This document shows positions 23,064-33,718 of a stretch of DNA of 64,000 nt, piece after piece. The stretch is taken from IMG/VR virus record IMGVR_UViG_3300020442_001467, positions 1-64,000 of that record; one strand, written 5' to 3'. The position numbers were made by a program, and so were the translations under genes. The DNA comes from a virus. Each line of letters starts with the position of its first letter. The stretch's first letter is position 1. Below the pieces are notes generated by a model. The model was not told the DNA's origin and did no database searches. It worked only from the letters and a program-made list of their open reading frames with translations.

Positions 23064-26000
23064 ATGCCACAGAAGACTAATCTTAAAGCCGCCCCATATT
23101 TTGACGACTACGATTCTAGAAAGGATTTTTACAAAGTATTATACAGACCTGGTTACCCTGTACAGGGTAGGGAACTTAATACTACACAATCTATTCTACA
23201 GAATCAGATCGAAAGCTATGGCAAATATGCTTTCAAACAGGGCGACCTAGTTGTCCCTGGAGAGGTCGGTCTTAACAAAAAACTGGACTTTGTAAAACTA
23301 TCGTCTGTTTCTGAAGTTGCTGTTAATGTCGATGGCGAATTAGTATATCAGAAGTACGACATCGATGGTCTAGTTGGTCAGAAGATCAACGGACTATCTT
23401 CTGGTGTTATTGCTATTGTTCAAACTGTTGTAAAAGCAACAGAGAACAATTCCGATACATTATATGTAAAATATTTGACGGCAGGTGACAGTGGAGACGA
23501 AGAAACATTCCGCCAAGGAGAAACTCTCGAAGTTGTTGATGGCATTAACTCGCCTCTCCTTGTTGTTGGTACTGACGGTAGTGTTCTTCCTACTAGCGTT
23601 GCAGTCTTAAATCCTGATACAAATGAGACTACATTTGTAGATAGTGGTGCCATGGGATTTGGTTCCGCTGTACAAGTGGAAGAAGGTGTTTATTTTGTTA
23701 ATGGTTATTTCGTAAGAAATGATTCTGGTCTTATTGTTGTTGATGGTTACAGCGACAATCCTTCAGTAAAAGTTGGATTTAAAATTGACGAAACCCTAGT
23801 TACACCAGAGGATGAACCCTCTCTGTATGACAATGCTTTTGGGTCTTCTAACTATGCAGCACCTGGAGCACATAGATTACAGATCACATTAAATCTGGTC
23901 AAATATCAGTTTGAACAGACTCCAGATAAGAATTTTATTCAACTCCTATCCATCAAGAATGGAGTTATCCAGAAGCAAGTTAAGCAAGCAGCATATAATA
24001 CTCTTGAGAATACTCTTGCAAGAAGAACCTACGATGAATCTGGCGATTACGTAGTAGAAAATTTTGACGTTGATATTAGAGAGTTCTATCAAAGAGATGG
24101 AAACTTTGGTTTGTATCGTGCTGGCGTTGATGGCACAGTAGGACCAAATGGTATTTCTGCAACCGAAGCTGCAGATAAACTAATTGCAACGGTTGGTGCT
24201 GGTAAAGCATATGTTCGTGGTTTTGAAATTGTCAACAAAGAAACCAAGTATCTAGAAATTGATAAAGCAAGAGAAACCCTTGCTAGAGATAATGTAACGA
24301 TCAAGTCTAATGGTCTTGCATCTTTCACGCTAACTAACGTATACAACACCCTCCCTCTAAATGCAGAAGGAGCAGATCTTACTGCATATCCAACTATCTT
24401 CCTGAATGCTGCATATAATGACGGCACCATTGGATTCAATAATCTAGAAGATGTCACTGAATACAGACAGACTATTTCTAGAAGAGGACAAGGGTTCGAC
24501 AAAGATGATGCTATTAAGACTATCTGGGTACAGGCATCTGCCGATCTAGGTCTTATTGACGATACCAGTATTTCCGATTCCCCTGGTGCTGGAAAACTGG
24601 ATTTAAGAACTTTGTACTTTGTTCAGACCAGAACAGACACTGGTGGTGTAGCAACAACAAATACTGTTAAGTGTCTATCATTTGCAAAAGTCACCAGACC
24701 TGAAATTGGTGATGTAAATGCACAATTCCTTCAGTTGACAGTTGCTGGCAGAAAAGATTTACTGGATGACTTCTTCATTGAGTATGACGATAACGTAGCA
24801 ACAAGAAGAAGATTCTTATACACCAGTCTTGCTAATGTTCAGCAAGAAGTTAACAACGTAGGATACATTGTAGATTATTCCGACAGCATTGTTCCTGTCA
24901 TCGGTGTAGCAAAACCAAAAGACTTTACTCTCGTTAAGAGACCAGAGGGATTCAATCAAGATACAGATATCATTATCTCTCGTGGAAAACTTGCTGATGG
25001 TAGACAGACATACAATGGCAACTTCGATCTCTCTTATTTCAATCCAGTATTTTTCACCAGACTTTTCGTAGATTCTCCTGTCACTCCAGCCTTCGCACCT
25101 GGTAAGTACATTTATGGCACTACAAGCGGCGCGTATGGCATTGTAGAGGGTTCTTCTAATGGTTACATGTCATTGGGTAGAAGTCTGTTTGTAAAGACCT
25201 TGTACGGCAATTTCCTGCCTGGTGAGACTATCAACAGCGAAGAAGGTTCAGTCCTACGTATTCCAAAGAACAACACCATCTCCCACTTCGTTGTACAACG
25301 TCAAGGAACTGGTTACGTTGCAGGATCGAAAATCAATGTCAACGGCACTCTATTTGAAAGTGCTGATATCGAAGTTGGTATTGATGGTGGTACTGTTTAC
25401 AAGATTGTAATTAAGAACAGAGATGCAGTGCAAACTGAATTTGCTGCACCTCCTATTTGTGAAGTAACTGGAGCGAATACAATTGCTGTAGGTATTGCTC
25501 CTGTATTGTATAGAGATACAGTCTTGACATACACAGCACAGAATGTCAAATCTTTGTATTCTGAATTTGGATCTAATAATAAGTTCTCTGCTGACATCGA
25601 AACTACTGAAGGTAGTCTTTCTGATACAAGAAACGTAACCGAGTCTACTTTCTCTGGTACGAAAGGATATAAGTTTATTGAGTGCAATGCGTTCGGATCC
25701 GACGCATCTCTTATTCTTGTTCAGGGTGACATCATTCAATTCAACGATGATACTGGAAGAGTTAACAAGTTCACTGTCGAACTAGTAACCACACCGAGAG
25801 GAACCGACAAGTCTAGAATCTACTTGAATGGTGCGCTGCCCGATACTATGACAGCAAAAACTGTCATTAGACAACGTGGAAAGATTAACAATGGTTCTAC
25901 ATCCACATTGATCTTCCCAACAGGAAGTAAAGAAGTTGGCAGTTTGGTTAAGTCAACTGAAGATACCAAACTAACTTATTACATCAGAAGAGACTTTGTA

Positions 26001-29000
26001 ACCACTGGCAGTGATAATGGTGGTAACATTACTTTTGCTGCACAATTAGACTTTGGTACACAGAGATTTACTCAATTTACAGAAAGAGATTTCCTCATCA
26101 CTGTCCTAGACAAAGGTGGTTCTGACCTAGTAGAAACTGGCGATGTTGTTTATGTTTCTTCAGAGTTTGTCAAGATTCTGAATACTACAGATGCTACCTC
26201 TGGTTTGTCTTCTGGTAGTATCACCCTGACTTTCCCTGGTAACTACTTTGGCAACAACGTAACCAACTTCCCCAAACTGAAGTTGACTGCTACCATTGAG
26301 GTCTCAAAAGGTAGACCAAAACTCAAGACAGCAATTAAGAATAAGAGAGTCGTTATCCAATCTCCTGGAGACCAGGTTCTACCTCTCCGTGGTTTGGACT
26401 ATGATAGCGACAGCACCGAAGTATTCTCCTATTCAGATGCATTCCGTATCAGATACATCTATGAAGGATCATCTTCTGCTCCCCCAACTGTTGATGTCAA
26501 TGGCAATCTGGTTGTTGGTACAGATCTTACTAACAGATTTACTTTTGATGATGGACAAAGGGATACATTCTATGACGTATCCAGAATCGTTCTGAAACCT
26601 GGATTTAGTCCACCAACAGGTCAACTAGTTGTTGCTTTCGATTACTTCGAGCATTCTCAAGGAGACTTCTGCACTGTTGACTCTTACATCCATGAAGCAG
26701 GTGTAGTCCTAGATGAGATTCCTGATTTCAACTCTAACGTTCATGGCAACGTAAGTCTGAAGAATGTTATTGACTTCAGACCAAAAGTAGACTCTACTGC
26801 AATTATTCCTGGATATCAGGACACATCACTACTGTCACAATCAGAGTACATCAACTTCATTGGACCTGGTGGTTCTGTTTCTAGCACACCATCTTCTGCT
26901 AGAAATCTTCCTTACACTATCTCATTCAGTGAGTCACAGTTCCTTGACAGAATTGATGGCGTCTTCCTCACCAAGAAGGGCGAATTCGTTGTCAAGAAAG
27001 GTAATGCATCTCTTAACCCAAGCAAACCAGAGATTATCGAAGATGGCATTCCTCTCTACTACATGTTCATCCCTGCGTTTACGAAGTCCAGCAAGGATGT
27101 AAGAATTACTCCTGTTGACAACCGTCGTTACACAATGCGTGACATCGGTAAACTAGAGAAGCGTATTGAACGACTTGAGTATTACACTACGTTGAGCATT
27201 CTTGAGCAGCAAGCTCTCAACATGCAAGTCAAAGATACTCTTGGTATTGATAAGACAAAGAGTGGTTTCTTGGTTGATAACTATGAAACTCATAATGTCG
27301 GTAACGTCAAGTCTATCGACCACCTCTGTTCTATTGATGCACAACAGTCTGTATTGAGACCTCAATCTAAAGAAGACAGTTTTACACTCAAAGAAGTCAA
27401 CAGAAGAGATGACCAGAGAAACATTTCTGGATATACAAACTCTAATGGTGTTATCACACTTCCATACACCAACGTTGTGTATGCACAAAATCAATTTGCA
27501 ACTAGTACAGTAAATCCAAACCCATTCGTTGTTCTACAATATGTTGGCGATGCTGCACTAATGCCAAACATCGACCAATGGTATAACAGTGCAGTTGCAC
27601 CGTTGGTAACCGAAAACAATACTAATCTGTTCTCTGTCTTCTTGGCAAAACAAGATGCACGAGTAGCATTCTCTAGTATCTACAACTCCTTTGTAATTAA
27701 CTGGGTCGGTGTAAACAAAACCTTCTATAACTTGAAGAGTTTTGCAGAGAACAACGGAAGATCTGCCGAGTCTACTGTGAGCAGTGCTGCCATTGGGTCC
27801 TCTTCTAATGTCAGTCCACAAAACAATGAGATTGCGAAGGGAGTCGGATACAAGACAGTTAATGGAACTAACGTATCTAATGCACTGAAGTTCTATGCCA
27901 GATCTGTTCCTGTTAAGTATGTCGTAAGACGTATGAAACCAAAGACGAAACTACACGTCTTTATGGAAGGCAGAGACATCTCTAGATGGATTAACCCAGA
28001 CTCTAGATTTACTGGTATTGCTGGAAACTCTTCTACTACATTTGGTAGTGGTATTACAACAGATCAATATGGCAATGCTAGCGGTATCATTCTAGTACCA
28101 TCGGGATATGCACCTAGAGAGAATTCTTTCTGGACTGGTAACATCGATACCATGCTATATGATGACACCTCCGAAGAAGTATATTTCTCCACAGGTATCA
28201 AGACAATCAGATTTACTTCTAGTTCTACTGATGCTCCTATTACTGATGTAAATGGAGTCAGTTCTTTCGCTGAAGTCAAGTTCTATGCTACTGGTATTCT
28301 GCCAGAGAACCCTGCATCTATTATCTCTACTGCACCAGCATTCTTCAAAGCAAACGAAGGTGTACAGGAGATTGATAGTAACACAGAGAACAAAGAAAGA
28401 CCAAACCCAATGGCACAGACTTTCAAAGTCGAAAGCTTTGAGGGTGGTATGTTTGCAACAGGCGTTGACCTGTTCTTCTCCGAGAAGAGTGCTACTGTTC
28501 CATTAAGAGTTTATCTCTCTAACGTAGAAGCAGACAAACCTGGTAAGTACATCCTTCCTGGATCTATCAGGACTCTCTATCCAGATACTTTCCTGAAGGT
28601 ATATTCTTCTGGAAATATTACTATTCAACAGGGAGAAGATGTCACTGGCAACAGAAGTCTTGCTAAAGGACCTATTGCTAAAGTTCTTGATAGAAACAAT
28701 TTTGAAGTTACCCCTTCCAGTAATGGCGAGATCTCTCTAACAAATGAGCAGACTTATACGTTCATCTTGAATAATCACAACGGAAGAGATTTCCTACAGA
28801 ACGAAGATTTGACTATCGGCACAGTTACTGCATACAACAATGCTAACAATGCTACAGTAGGTCTGAAGATTGCTAAAGACTCTGGTCGTGTATCCAAACT
28901 GAATATTACCAATTTGGGTTCTGGATACGAAAGCGCAACCATCACTATTGAAAGTCCACAACTACCTGGCGGAAGCAACGCTACTGGATCTGTTAAAGTA

Positions 29001-31184
29001 TCTAGTGGTCAACTGTTCCTTGCCGATGTAAGTCTTGCTGGTAGAGGATATACCGAAGCACCATCTGTTGTTATCAGAGGAACTGGTGCTGGTAATAATG
29101 GCGCTGTTATCGAATCCGAGATTGAAATCGACGAACCCGCTGTAAGAATGGGTGTCGCAGTCGATCCTGAAGGTGGCATTAAATCCACCACGCCTACACG
29201 TTTCAACTTCGAGTATCCTGTTTATCTACAAAATGATACCGAGTATGCACTCAATATTGAGTGTGATGCTGTTGAATACAAACTATGGTCTTCCAAGTTG
29301 GGAGAAGAAGATATTTCTTCTGGTCTGGTTGTCAATGCACAACCTCTCCTTGGATCTCTATTCAAGTCTCAAAACACTGCTAACTGGGAAGAAGATCTAT
29401 TTGAGGATATCAAGTTCAATCTATACAGAGCAGAATTCGATACTTCTAGACCTGGTGAACTGGTTATCAAGAACGAGGATCTGGGATACGAAAAACTAAA
29501 ATCTGATCCTTTCGAGACTTATGCTCTTGCCAACAGCACAGCAACTTCTCCTCTGTTCAAAAACAACAGCAACATCATTAAGGTATATCACAGAGATCAT
29601 GGTTTCGAGACCACTGGAGATTCTAAAGTATTCTTCAGAGGACTGCCTGATTTCGCTGGATATGATGCCATCGAACTAGAGTCCACCCTATTCCAAGTTT
29701 CTAATGCAGGCATTGACTCTTACAATATCGTTGGACCATCTAGAGCATCTGATACTGGATTCTTCGGTCAAGATGCAGTTCTAGCATCTTACAATAGAAA
29801 GTACGAAAAACTCTACGCACAAATTCCTTACTTGCAAGTCAGTGGAACTTCTATTGACAGCATGGTAAAAACCACCAATGTTGTTCCTGTTGATTCCAAC
29901 ACTACCAACTACACTTCATATTCTATGACAGATTATGAGACAACTTTCTTGAATGAGGAACAATACTTCCTGAATCAAAAGTTGATTGCATCTCCAATCA
30001 ATGAGAGTCTCAATAATCTAGAGGGATCTTTGATGTACAAATTGACGATGAAGACCGAGAAGTCACATCTGTCTCCTGTTGTTGACTTGAGATCTGCTTC
30101 TGCAAAGACTGTCAGCAATAGAGTAGAAAATTCTGTAGGAACAGAAGGAAGATATGGTAAGAGATATCAAGAAGTTCAATTGTTCCCTGTATACAGATTC
30201 ACTATACAAGGAAACGAGAGCGGCGGTAATCTTGTTCCTATCACCATTGATCAAAATGTCACTGGCGTAACTTCTGGTGCAGAATCTGAAGTCCTGCGTG
30301 TACGTGATAATGACATCTTTGTTAAGATCAAAAACTCTGTAAACTTTGTCTTGGGCGAGACGCTGTACTTCAGTACCCAATCTGCTTCTGGTGGTGATCT
30401 AGATGGAATTACTGTAGTGGTTGCAAACTCTGGAATCTTTAATGAAATTCCAGAGTTTGTAGTTGGTTCCACAGTTACTGCATTCAATCCTTCAGTAAGA
30501 ACCGAAAAGTATGATAATAAAGTCAGTGGTAAAGTAGTCTTCTGGGATTCAAACACCAAGACATTAACTCTTGAAAATGATAAGAGACCTATCAATGATG
30601 ACTACACCAGTGAAATTACACTGGGTAGTGACTTTGCTAGAACTGCAACCACGAGTCTACAAACATCGGATGTCTTCAGAGTCGGTGATCTAATTGACTT
30701 TAAGAATGCCTCTTTCGAGACATCCAAGTTTGCTGAAATTAAGGCAATGTCGTTTGGAAATGGTGTTGACTTTGTTGCAGAAAATGGTTCTGTGAATACA
30801 TCTGGTGTATCCAAGTATGTAACTAAAGAGATCTCCCTAGCAAGTTCTGCTTCTTCACTGAATACTAAATTGACTGTCAATGCAACCGATGTTAATAACA
30901 TCCAAGTTCTGTACAAGATCAAACCAGAAGCATCGCAACAGAAATTTGATGATATCAGTTGGACCTATTTCAATGGAGATGGTTCTTCGGATAATGATGT
31001 CATTGCTACAGCACAGAATAGTATCTCTGGACAGTATGAATCTCAAGATGCATATCAAGAACTATCATTCACCGCGAGTGATATTCCTGACTTCGCATCC
31101 TTTGCTATTAAGATTGTTATGAAATCTGATAATCCTTCTTATGTTCCCAAAATTCAGGACATGAGAACTGTTGCTTCTTTCTAA
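23064..31184 (+). CDS. Giant DUF4815-type baseplate/fibre protein (2706 aa)
   Basis: The N-terminus PYFDDYDSRKDFYKVLYRPG plus YPVQGREL (residues about 12-40) and the later RYTMRDIGKLEKRIERLEYY (near 1354) are hallmarks of the DUF4815 family of phage tail proteins. MAQTFKVESFEGGMFATGVD near residue 1783 fits the same family. The helical 'KLEKRIERLE' section interrupts an otherwise beta-rich chain. GSGY-type motifs recur near residues 1950-2010. It probably anchors or forms long side fibres on the baseplate, in the position of T4 gp10 and its neighbours. The family's function is not experimentally settled as far as I know. Confidence 0.75.
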   Translation: MPQKTNLKAAPYFDDYDSRKDFYKVLYRPGYPVQGRELNTTQSILQNQIESYGKYAFKQGDLVVPGEVGLNKKLDFVKLSSVSEVAVNVDGELVYQKYDIDGLVGQKINGLSSGVIAIVQTVVKATENNSDTLYVKYLTAGDSGDEETFRQGETLEVVDGINSPLLVVGTDGSVLPTSVAVLNPDTNETTFVDSGAMGFGSAVQVEEGVYFVNGYFVRNDSGLIVVDGYSDNPSVKVGFKIDETLVTPEDEPSLYDNAFGSSNYAAPGAHRLQITLNLVKYQFEQTPDKNFIQLLSIKNGVIQKQVKQAAYNTLENTLARRTYDESGDYVVENFDVDIREFYQRDGNFGLYRAGVDGTVGPNGISATEAADKLIATVGAGKAYVRGFEIVNKETKYLEIDKARETLARDNVTIKSNGLASFTLTNVYNTLPLNAEGADLTAYPTIFLNAAYNDGTIGFNNLEDVTEYRQTISRRGQGFDKDDAIKTIWVQASADLGLIDDTSISDSPGAGKLDLRTLYFVQTRTDTGGVATTNTVKCLSFAKVTRPEIGDVNAQFLQLTVAGRKDLLDDFFIEYDDNVATRRRFLYTSLANVQQEVNNVGYIVDYSDSIVPVIGVAKPKDFTLVKRPEGFNQDTDIIISRGKLADGRQTYNGNFDLSYFNPVFFTRLFVDSPVTPAFAPGKYIYGTTSGAYGIVEGSSNGYMSLGRSLFVKTLYGNFLPGETINSEEGSVLRIPKNNTISHFVVQRQGTGYVAGSKINVNGTLFESADIEVGIDGGTVYKIVIKNRDAVQTEFAAPPICEVTGANTIAVGIAPVLYRDTVLTYTAQNVKSLYSEFGSNNKFSADIETTEGSLSDTRNVTESTFSGTKGYKFIECNAFGSDASLILVQGDIIQFNDDTGRVNKFTVELVTTPRGTDKSRIYLNGALPDTMTAKTVIRQRGKINNGSTSTLIFPTGSKEVGSLVKSTEDTKLTYYIRRDFVTTGSDNGGNITFAAQLDFGTQRFTQFTERDFLITVLDKGGSDLVETGDVVYVSSEFVKILNTTDATSGLSSGSITLTFPGNYFGNNVTNFPKLKLTATIEVSKGRPKLKTAIKNKRVVIQSPGDQVLPLRGLDYDSDSTEVFSYSDAFRIRYIYEGSSSAPPTVDVNGNLVVGTDLTNRFTFDDGQRDTFYDVSRIVLKPGFSPPTGQLVVAFDYFEHSQGDFCTVDSYIHEAGVVLDEIPDFNSNVHGNVSLKNVIDFRPKVDSTAIIPGYQDTSLLSQSEYINFIGPGGSVSSTPSSARNLPYTISFSESQFLDRIDGVFLTKKGEFVVKKGNASLNPSKPEIIEDGIPLYYMFIPAFTKSSKDVRITPVDNRRYTMRDIGKLEKRIERLEYYTTLSILEQQALNMQVKDTLGIDKTKSGFLVDNYETHNVGNVKSIDHLCSIDAQQSVLRPQSKEDSFTLKEVNRRDDQRNISGYTNSNGVITLPYTNVVYAQNQFATSTVNPNPFVVLQYVGDAALMPNIDQWYNSAVAPLVTENNTNLFSVFLAKQDARVAFSSIYNSFVINWVGVNKTFYNLKSFAENNGRSAESTVSSAAIGSSSNVSPQNNEIAKGVGYKTVNGTNVSNALKFYARSVPVKYVVRRMKPKTKLHVFMEGRDISRWINPDSRFTGIAGNSSTTFGSGITTDQYGNASGIILVPSGYAPRENSFWTGNIDTMLYDDTSEEVYFSTGIKTIRFTSSSTDAPITDVNGVSSFAEVKFYATGILPENPASIISTAPAFFKANEGVQEIDSNTENKERPNPMAQTFKVESFEGGMFATGVDLFFSEKSATVPLRVYLSNVEADKPGKYILPGSIRTLYPDTFLKVYSSGNITIQQGEDVTGNRSLAKGPIAKVLDRNNFEVTPSSNGEISLTNEQTYTFILNNHNGRDFLQNEDLTIGTVTAYNNANNATVGLKIAKDSGRVSKLNITNLGSGYESATITIESPQLPGGSNATGSVKVSSGQLFLADVSLAGRGYTEAPSVVIRGTGAGNNGAVIESEIEIDEPAVRMGVAVDPEGGIKSTTPTRFNFEYPVYLQNDTEYALNIECDAVEYKLWSSKLGEEDISSGLVVNAQPLLGSLFKSQNTANWEEDLFEDIKFNLYRAEFDTSRPGELVIKNEDLGYEKLKSDPFETYALANSTATSPLFKNNSNIIKVYHRDHGFETTGDSKVFFRGLPDFAGYDAIELESTLFQVSNAGIDSYNIVGPSRASDTGFFGQDAVLASYNRKYEKLYAQIPYLQVSGTSIDSMVKTTNVVPVDSNTTNYTSYSMTDYETTFLNEEQYFLNQKLIASPINESLNNLEGSLMYKLTMKTEKSHLSPVVDLRSASAKTVSNRVENSVGTEGRYGKRYQEVQLFPVYRFTIQGNESGGNLVPITIDQNVTGVTSGAESEVLRVRDNDIFVKIKNSVNFVLGETLYFSTQSASGGDLDGITVVVANSGIFNEIPEFVVGSTVTAFNPSVRTEKYDNKVSGKVVFWDSNTKTLTLENDKRPINDDYTSEITLGSDFARTATTSLQTSDVFRVGDLIDFKNASFETSKFAEIKAMSFGNGVDFVAENGSVNTSGVSKYVTKEISLASSASSLNTKLTVNATDVNNIQVLYKIKPEASQQKFDDISWTYFNGDGSSDNDVIATAQNSISGQYESQDAYQELSFTASDIPDFASFAIKIVMKSDNPSYVPKIQDMRTVASF

Positions 31185-31185
31185 T

Positions 31186-31383
31186 ATGAAACTATCTGAA
31201 TACCTACAAGTCGAAGGTCAAGAAGGACTTGTACGAGACATGAATACGGGTGCCATTATTAACACGGCACCCAAACCAAAAAAGAGACTCGCAGAAGAGT
31301 TCAAGAATGTGCAGGATGATCTAAATACTTTGAAGGAAGAAATGTCCGAAATCAAGTCCCTCCTTAAGCAGTTAATCAAATGA
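31186..31383 (+). CDS. Coiled-coil linker protein (65 aa)
   Basis: The start MKLSEYLQVEGQEGLVRDMN lies one base after the giant protein's stop. A basic PKPKKRLAEEF segment leads into KNVQDDLNTLKEEMSEIKSLLKQLI, a strong C-terminal coiled coil. It is coupled as ATGA to the following fibre gene. Such small coiled-coil proteins beside fibre genes may serve as chaperones or connectors; this is inference. Confidence 0.65.
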   Translation: MKLSEYLQVEGQEGLVRDMNTGAIINTAPKPKKRLAEEFKNVQDDLNTLKEEMSEIKSLLKQLIK

Positions 31384-33686
31384 CACTACGTAACGTACCA
31401 AAGGCGCATACGCTGGAACAGCAGCGTCAAGAGATTAACTTAATTGCATCTGACCTAGACACAGCAGTCGATGGTACAAAAACATTTGGCGGGAGTAAAA
31501 CATTTTCTAGTGATGTAACATTCCAAAGCACTGTAGCATTCGACGGCATTGCAACATTCAATAGCAGTCCTACTTTTTCTGATAATATAGTAGCAAACTT
31601 CGGTGATGATGCCGACCTAAAAATTTACTATGATGGTTCAGCGGGTGTCCTGACATCATTTATTGATTCTGATGCTTTACAGATGAGATCAGAATCTGAT
31701 ACTAGTGAATTGTATGCCACATTCCTGAAGGATGGACCTGTTGAGCTATACTACGACGGTGCTAAAAAATTCGGAACTAACCTTACAGGTGCGACAGTTT
31801 TAGGAAATCTTGAAATTGATGACGAGATCCATTCTGCATCTGGTCTTATAACATTAAAAGTTGCTGATGAGATAACTCCTGGCAACATGATCACCGCAGC
31901 AATTTTTGGTGGTGCAATATATGCACCATATGGTTTTCAGTCTCATAATGCTAATGATGAGGGTATCAGTGAGACATCTACTACTTCTGGATTTAATGTA
32001 ACCAGCGGTGGACAGATTTATATTTCCACTGGTGGATCAAGTGCTCTCTGGAAAGGAAAACAAACTGGAGCTACAACTGTCACATCAGAAATCAATGCTC
32101 AAGGTAATGCTAGATTTGATGGAACTGGCACTTTTGGAGGCGATGTTTTTATTGGAGGATCCGCAAGTTTTGCTAACAATGCTGTCACCGTCAAAGACGA
32201 TGGATATGTATTCATAAACCGAACATCAGGACAAGGGTTAATCATTCAACAAAATGGAGACGGATCGTCATCTGATAATAAAATTACTTTAGGTGTTGAC
32301 GGATCTGCTACATTTGCTGGAACTATCGATGCGGCAGGAATTACAGTTAGTGGATCCGCAATTCAGACTGCCGTTGCAACCACGTCTACTGTCGGTACTG
32401 TACAACCAGATGGCACAACTATCGCTATTGATGGCAATGGTGTTATCAGCGTAGCGGGTGGTGGCGATCCATTCACTGCTAACGGATTCAAGTTTGGTGT
32501 CAATGAAGGATCTGGTCCATCAGGAACTCTGGGCGAATTAAGACAGATTGGAGGCAGACCACATTTCTATGATGGATCTGCATGGCAAGAGTTTATTCTT
32601 GGTAGCACTCAACAGGTTACAATCCCAGCGGAAACTGATTGGGACAAAGTGCTCATTAGATCCACTTTCGATAGTGATTTTAATGATGTAAAATTTAGTG
32701 TCGTTGGTAATGTTAATTACGATAACAGTGTAGTTGATGCTACTTTGGTTGGAGCTCCAGTTAAAGTGGGAACCAATTCAATGAAATCCAATGGAGACGG
32801 TGTTTTATATCCCCATAGATCTGATTATGATTTCACTGGAACATGGACCATTGAATTTTGGATTTATTTTGATAGTGATGGTGGTCTTTCTTCTAACACC
32901 AACAATGGACAGCAAGATATTATTTCAAAAGCTAATACAAATTTTGATGCTGGATCTTGGGCAATTATTACGACAAAAGATCAATATGCAAATAGAAGTT
33001 GGAAATTTAAATATTATGATGTAGTTGCTCAACAAACCTATTATAAATTTCTAGTTAATGATGCTGGGGTTACGTGGAATTCAAAGTACAATCAACAGTG
33101 GGTTCATGTGGCTATCACACACGAAAGTGATGGATCACTTCATCTATACGAGAATGGTGTTGAGTCAGGCAGCACTAATTCTGGTCAGTCAGTTGTTAAT
33201 GATATTAATAACAACAGTCATGATATCATATTTGGTGGTGGTCATCTGACCCGTTCAAACATGTTTGATGGATTTATTGATGATCTTCGTGTCACTAAAG
33301 ATGTTAGATATACTGGTAATGGCACTGCAAATACACAATCTTTCACACCACCAACCACACAACATCCTATCAGTGGCACCACAACAACATTCACACCACC
33401 CCCAACCAGCAAAGCTGGTGAGATTACGCTAGGCGCATCTCCTACGTGGACTGGAACAGCAGGAGTAACAGTTTCGCAGCAATCCACTGGCAACTATCGC
33501 ATGACCTTCACGAATCCATTTACCAATGCCACTGACTACTATGTCTTTACCAACCATATGGATGGTTCTGAAGCAATGCTTGTAACATCTGTTAGATCTA
33601 CTGGACATATAGATTTTTCAGTAAAGAATGTATCTGGTTCATTTATTGACACTGGGTCTATCGCTGTCCAAGTTATTGCACACTGA
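31380..33686 (+). CDS. Tail fibre protein with LamG-like lectin domain (768 aa)
   Basis: The N-terminus TLRNVPKAHTLEQQRQEINL is an adaptor shared with the next fibre gene. Residues about 25-400 are beta-rich, with repeated TFSGDVTFQST-type strands and LKIYYDGSAG, as in shaft regions. Residues about 420-645 contain a concanavalin/LamG-like domain (FDFTGTWTIEFWIYFDS, WVHVAITHESDGSLHLYENGV, FDGFIDDLRVTKDVRY). The C-terminus is a beta-strand cap. This is likely a receptor-binding fibre recognising a glycan. Confidence 0.8.
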   Translation: MTLRNVPKAHTLEQQRQEINLIASDLDTAVDGTKTFGGSKTFSSDVTFQSTVAFDGIATFNSSPTFSDNIVANFGDDADLKIYYDGSAGVLTSFIDSDALQMRSESDTSELYATFLKDGPVELYYDGAKKFGTNLTGATVLGNLEIDDEIHSASGLITLKVADEITPGNMITAAIFGGAIYAPYGFQSHNANDEGISETSTTSGFNVTSGGQIYISTGGSSALWKGKQTGATTVTSEINAQGNARFDGTGTFGGDVFIGGSASFANNAVTVKDDGYVFINRTSGQGLIIQQNGDGSSSDNKITLGVDGSATFAGTIDAAGITVSGSAIQTAVATTSTVGTVQPDGTTIAIDGNGVISVAGGGDPFTANGFKFGVNEGSGPSGTLGELRQIGGRPHFYDGSAWQEFILGSTQQVTIPAETDWDKVLIRSTFDSDFNDVKFSVVGNVNYDNSVVDATLVGAPVKVGTNSMKSNGDGVLYPHRSDYDFTGTWTIEFWIYFDSDGGLSSNTNNGQQDIISKANTNFDAGSWAIITTKDQYANRSWKFKYYDVVAQQTYYKFLVNDAGVTWNSKYNQQWVHVAITHESDGSLHLYENGVESGSTNSGQSVVNDINNNSHDIIFGGGHLTRSNMFDGFIDDLRVTKDVRYTGNGTANTQSFTPPTTQHPISGTTTTFTPPPTSKAGEITLGASPTWTGTAGVTVSQQSTGNYRMTFTNPFTNATDYYVFTNHMDGSEAMLVTSVRSTGHIDFSVKNVSGSFIDTGSIAVQVIAH

Positions 33687-33692
33687 TAAATA
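33685..33692 (+). promoter_or_regulatory. Late promoter GATAAATA
   Basis: GATAAATA overlaps the TGA stop of the lectin fibre and lies 27 bases before the next fibre start, with GAGGAA between as ribosome binding site. Confidence 0.6.
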
Positions 33693-33718
33693 CTAAAATA
33701 GAGGAATAGTCTGGTATC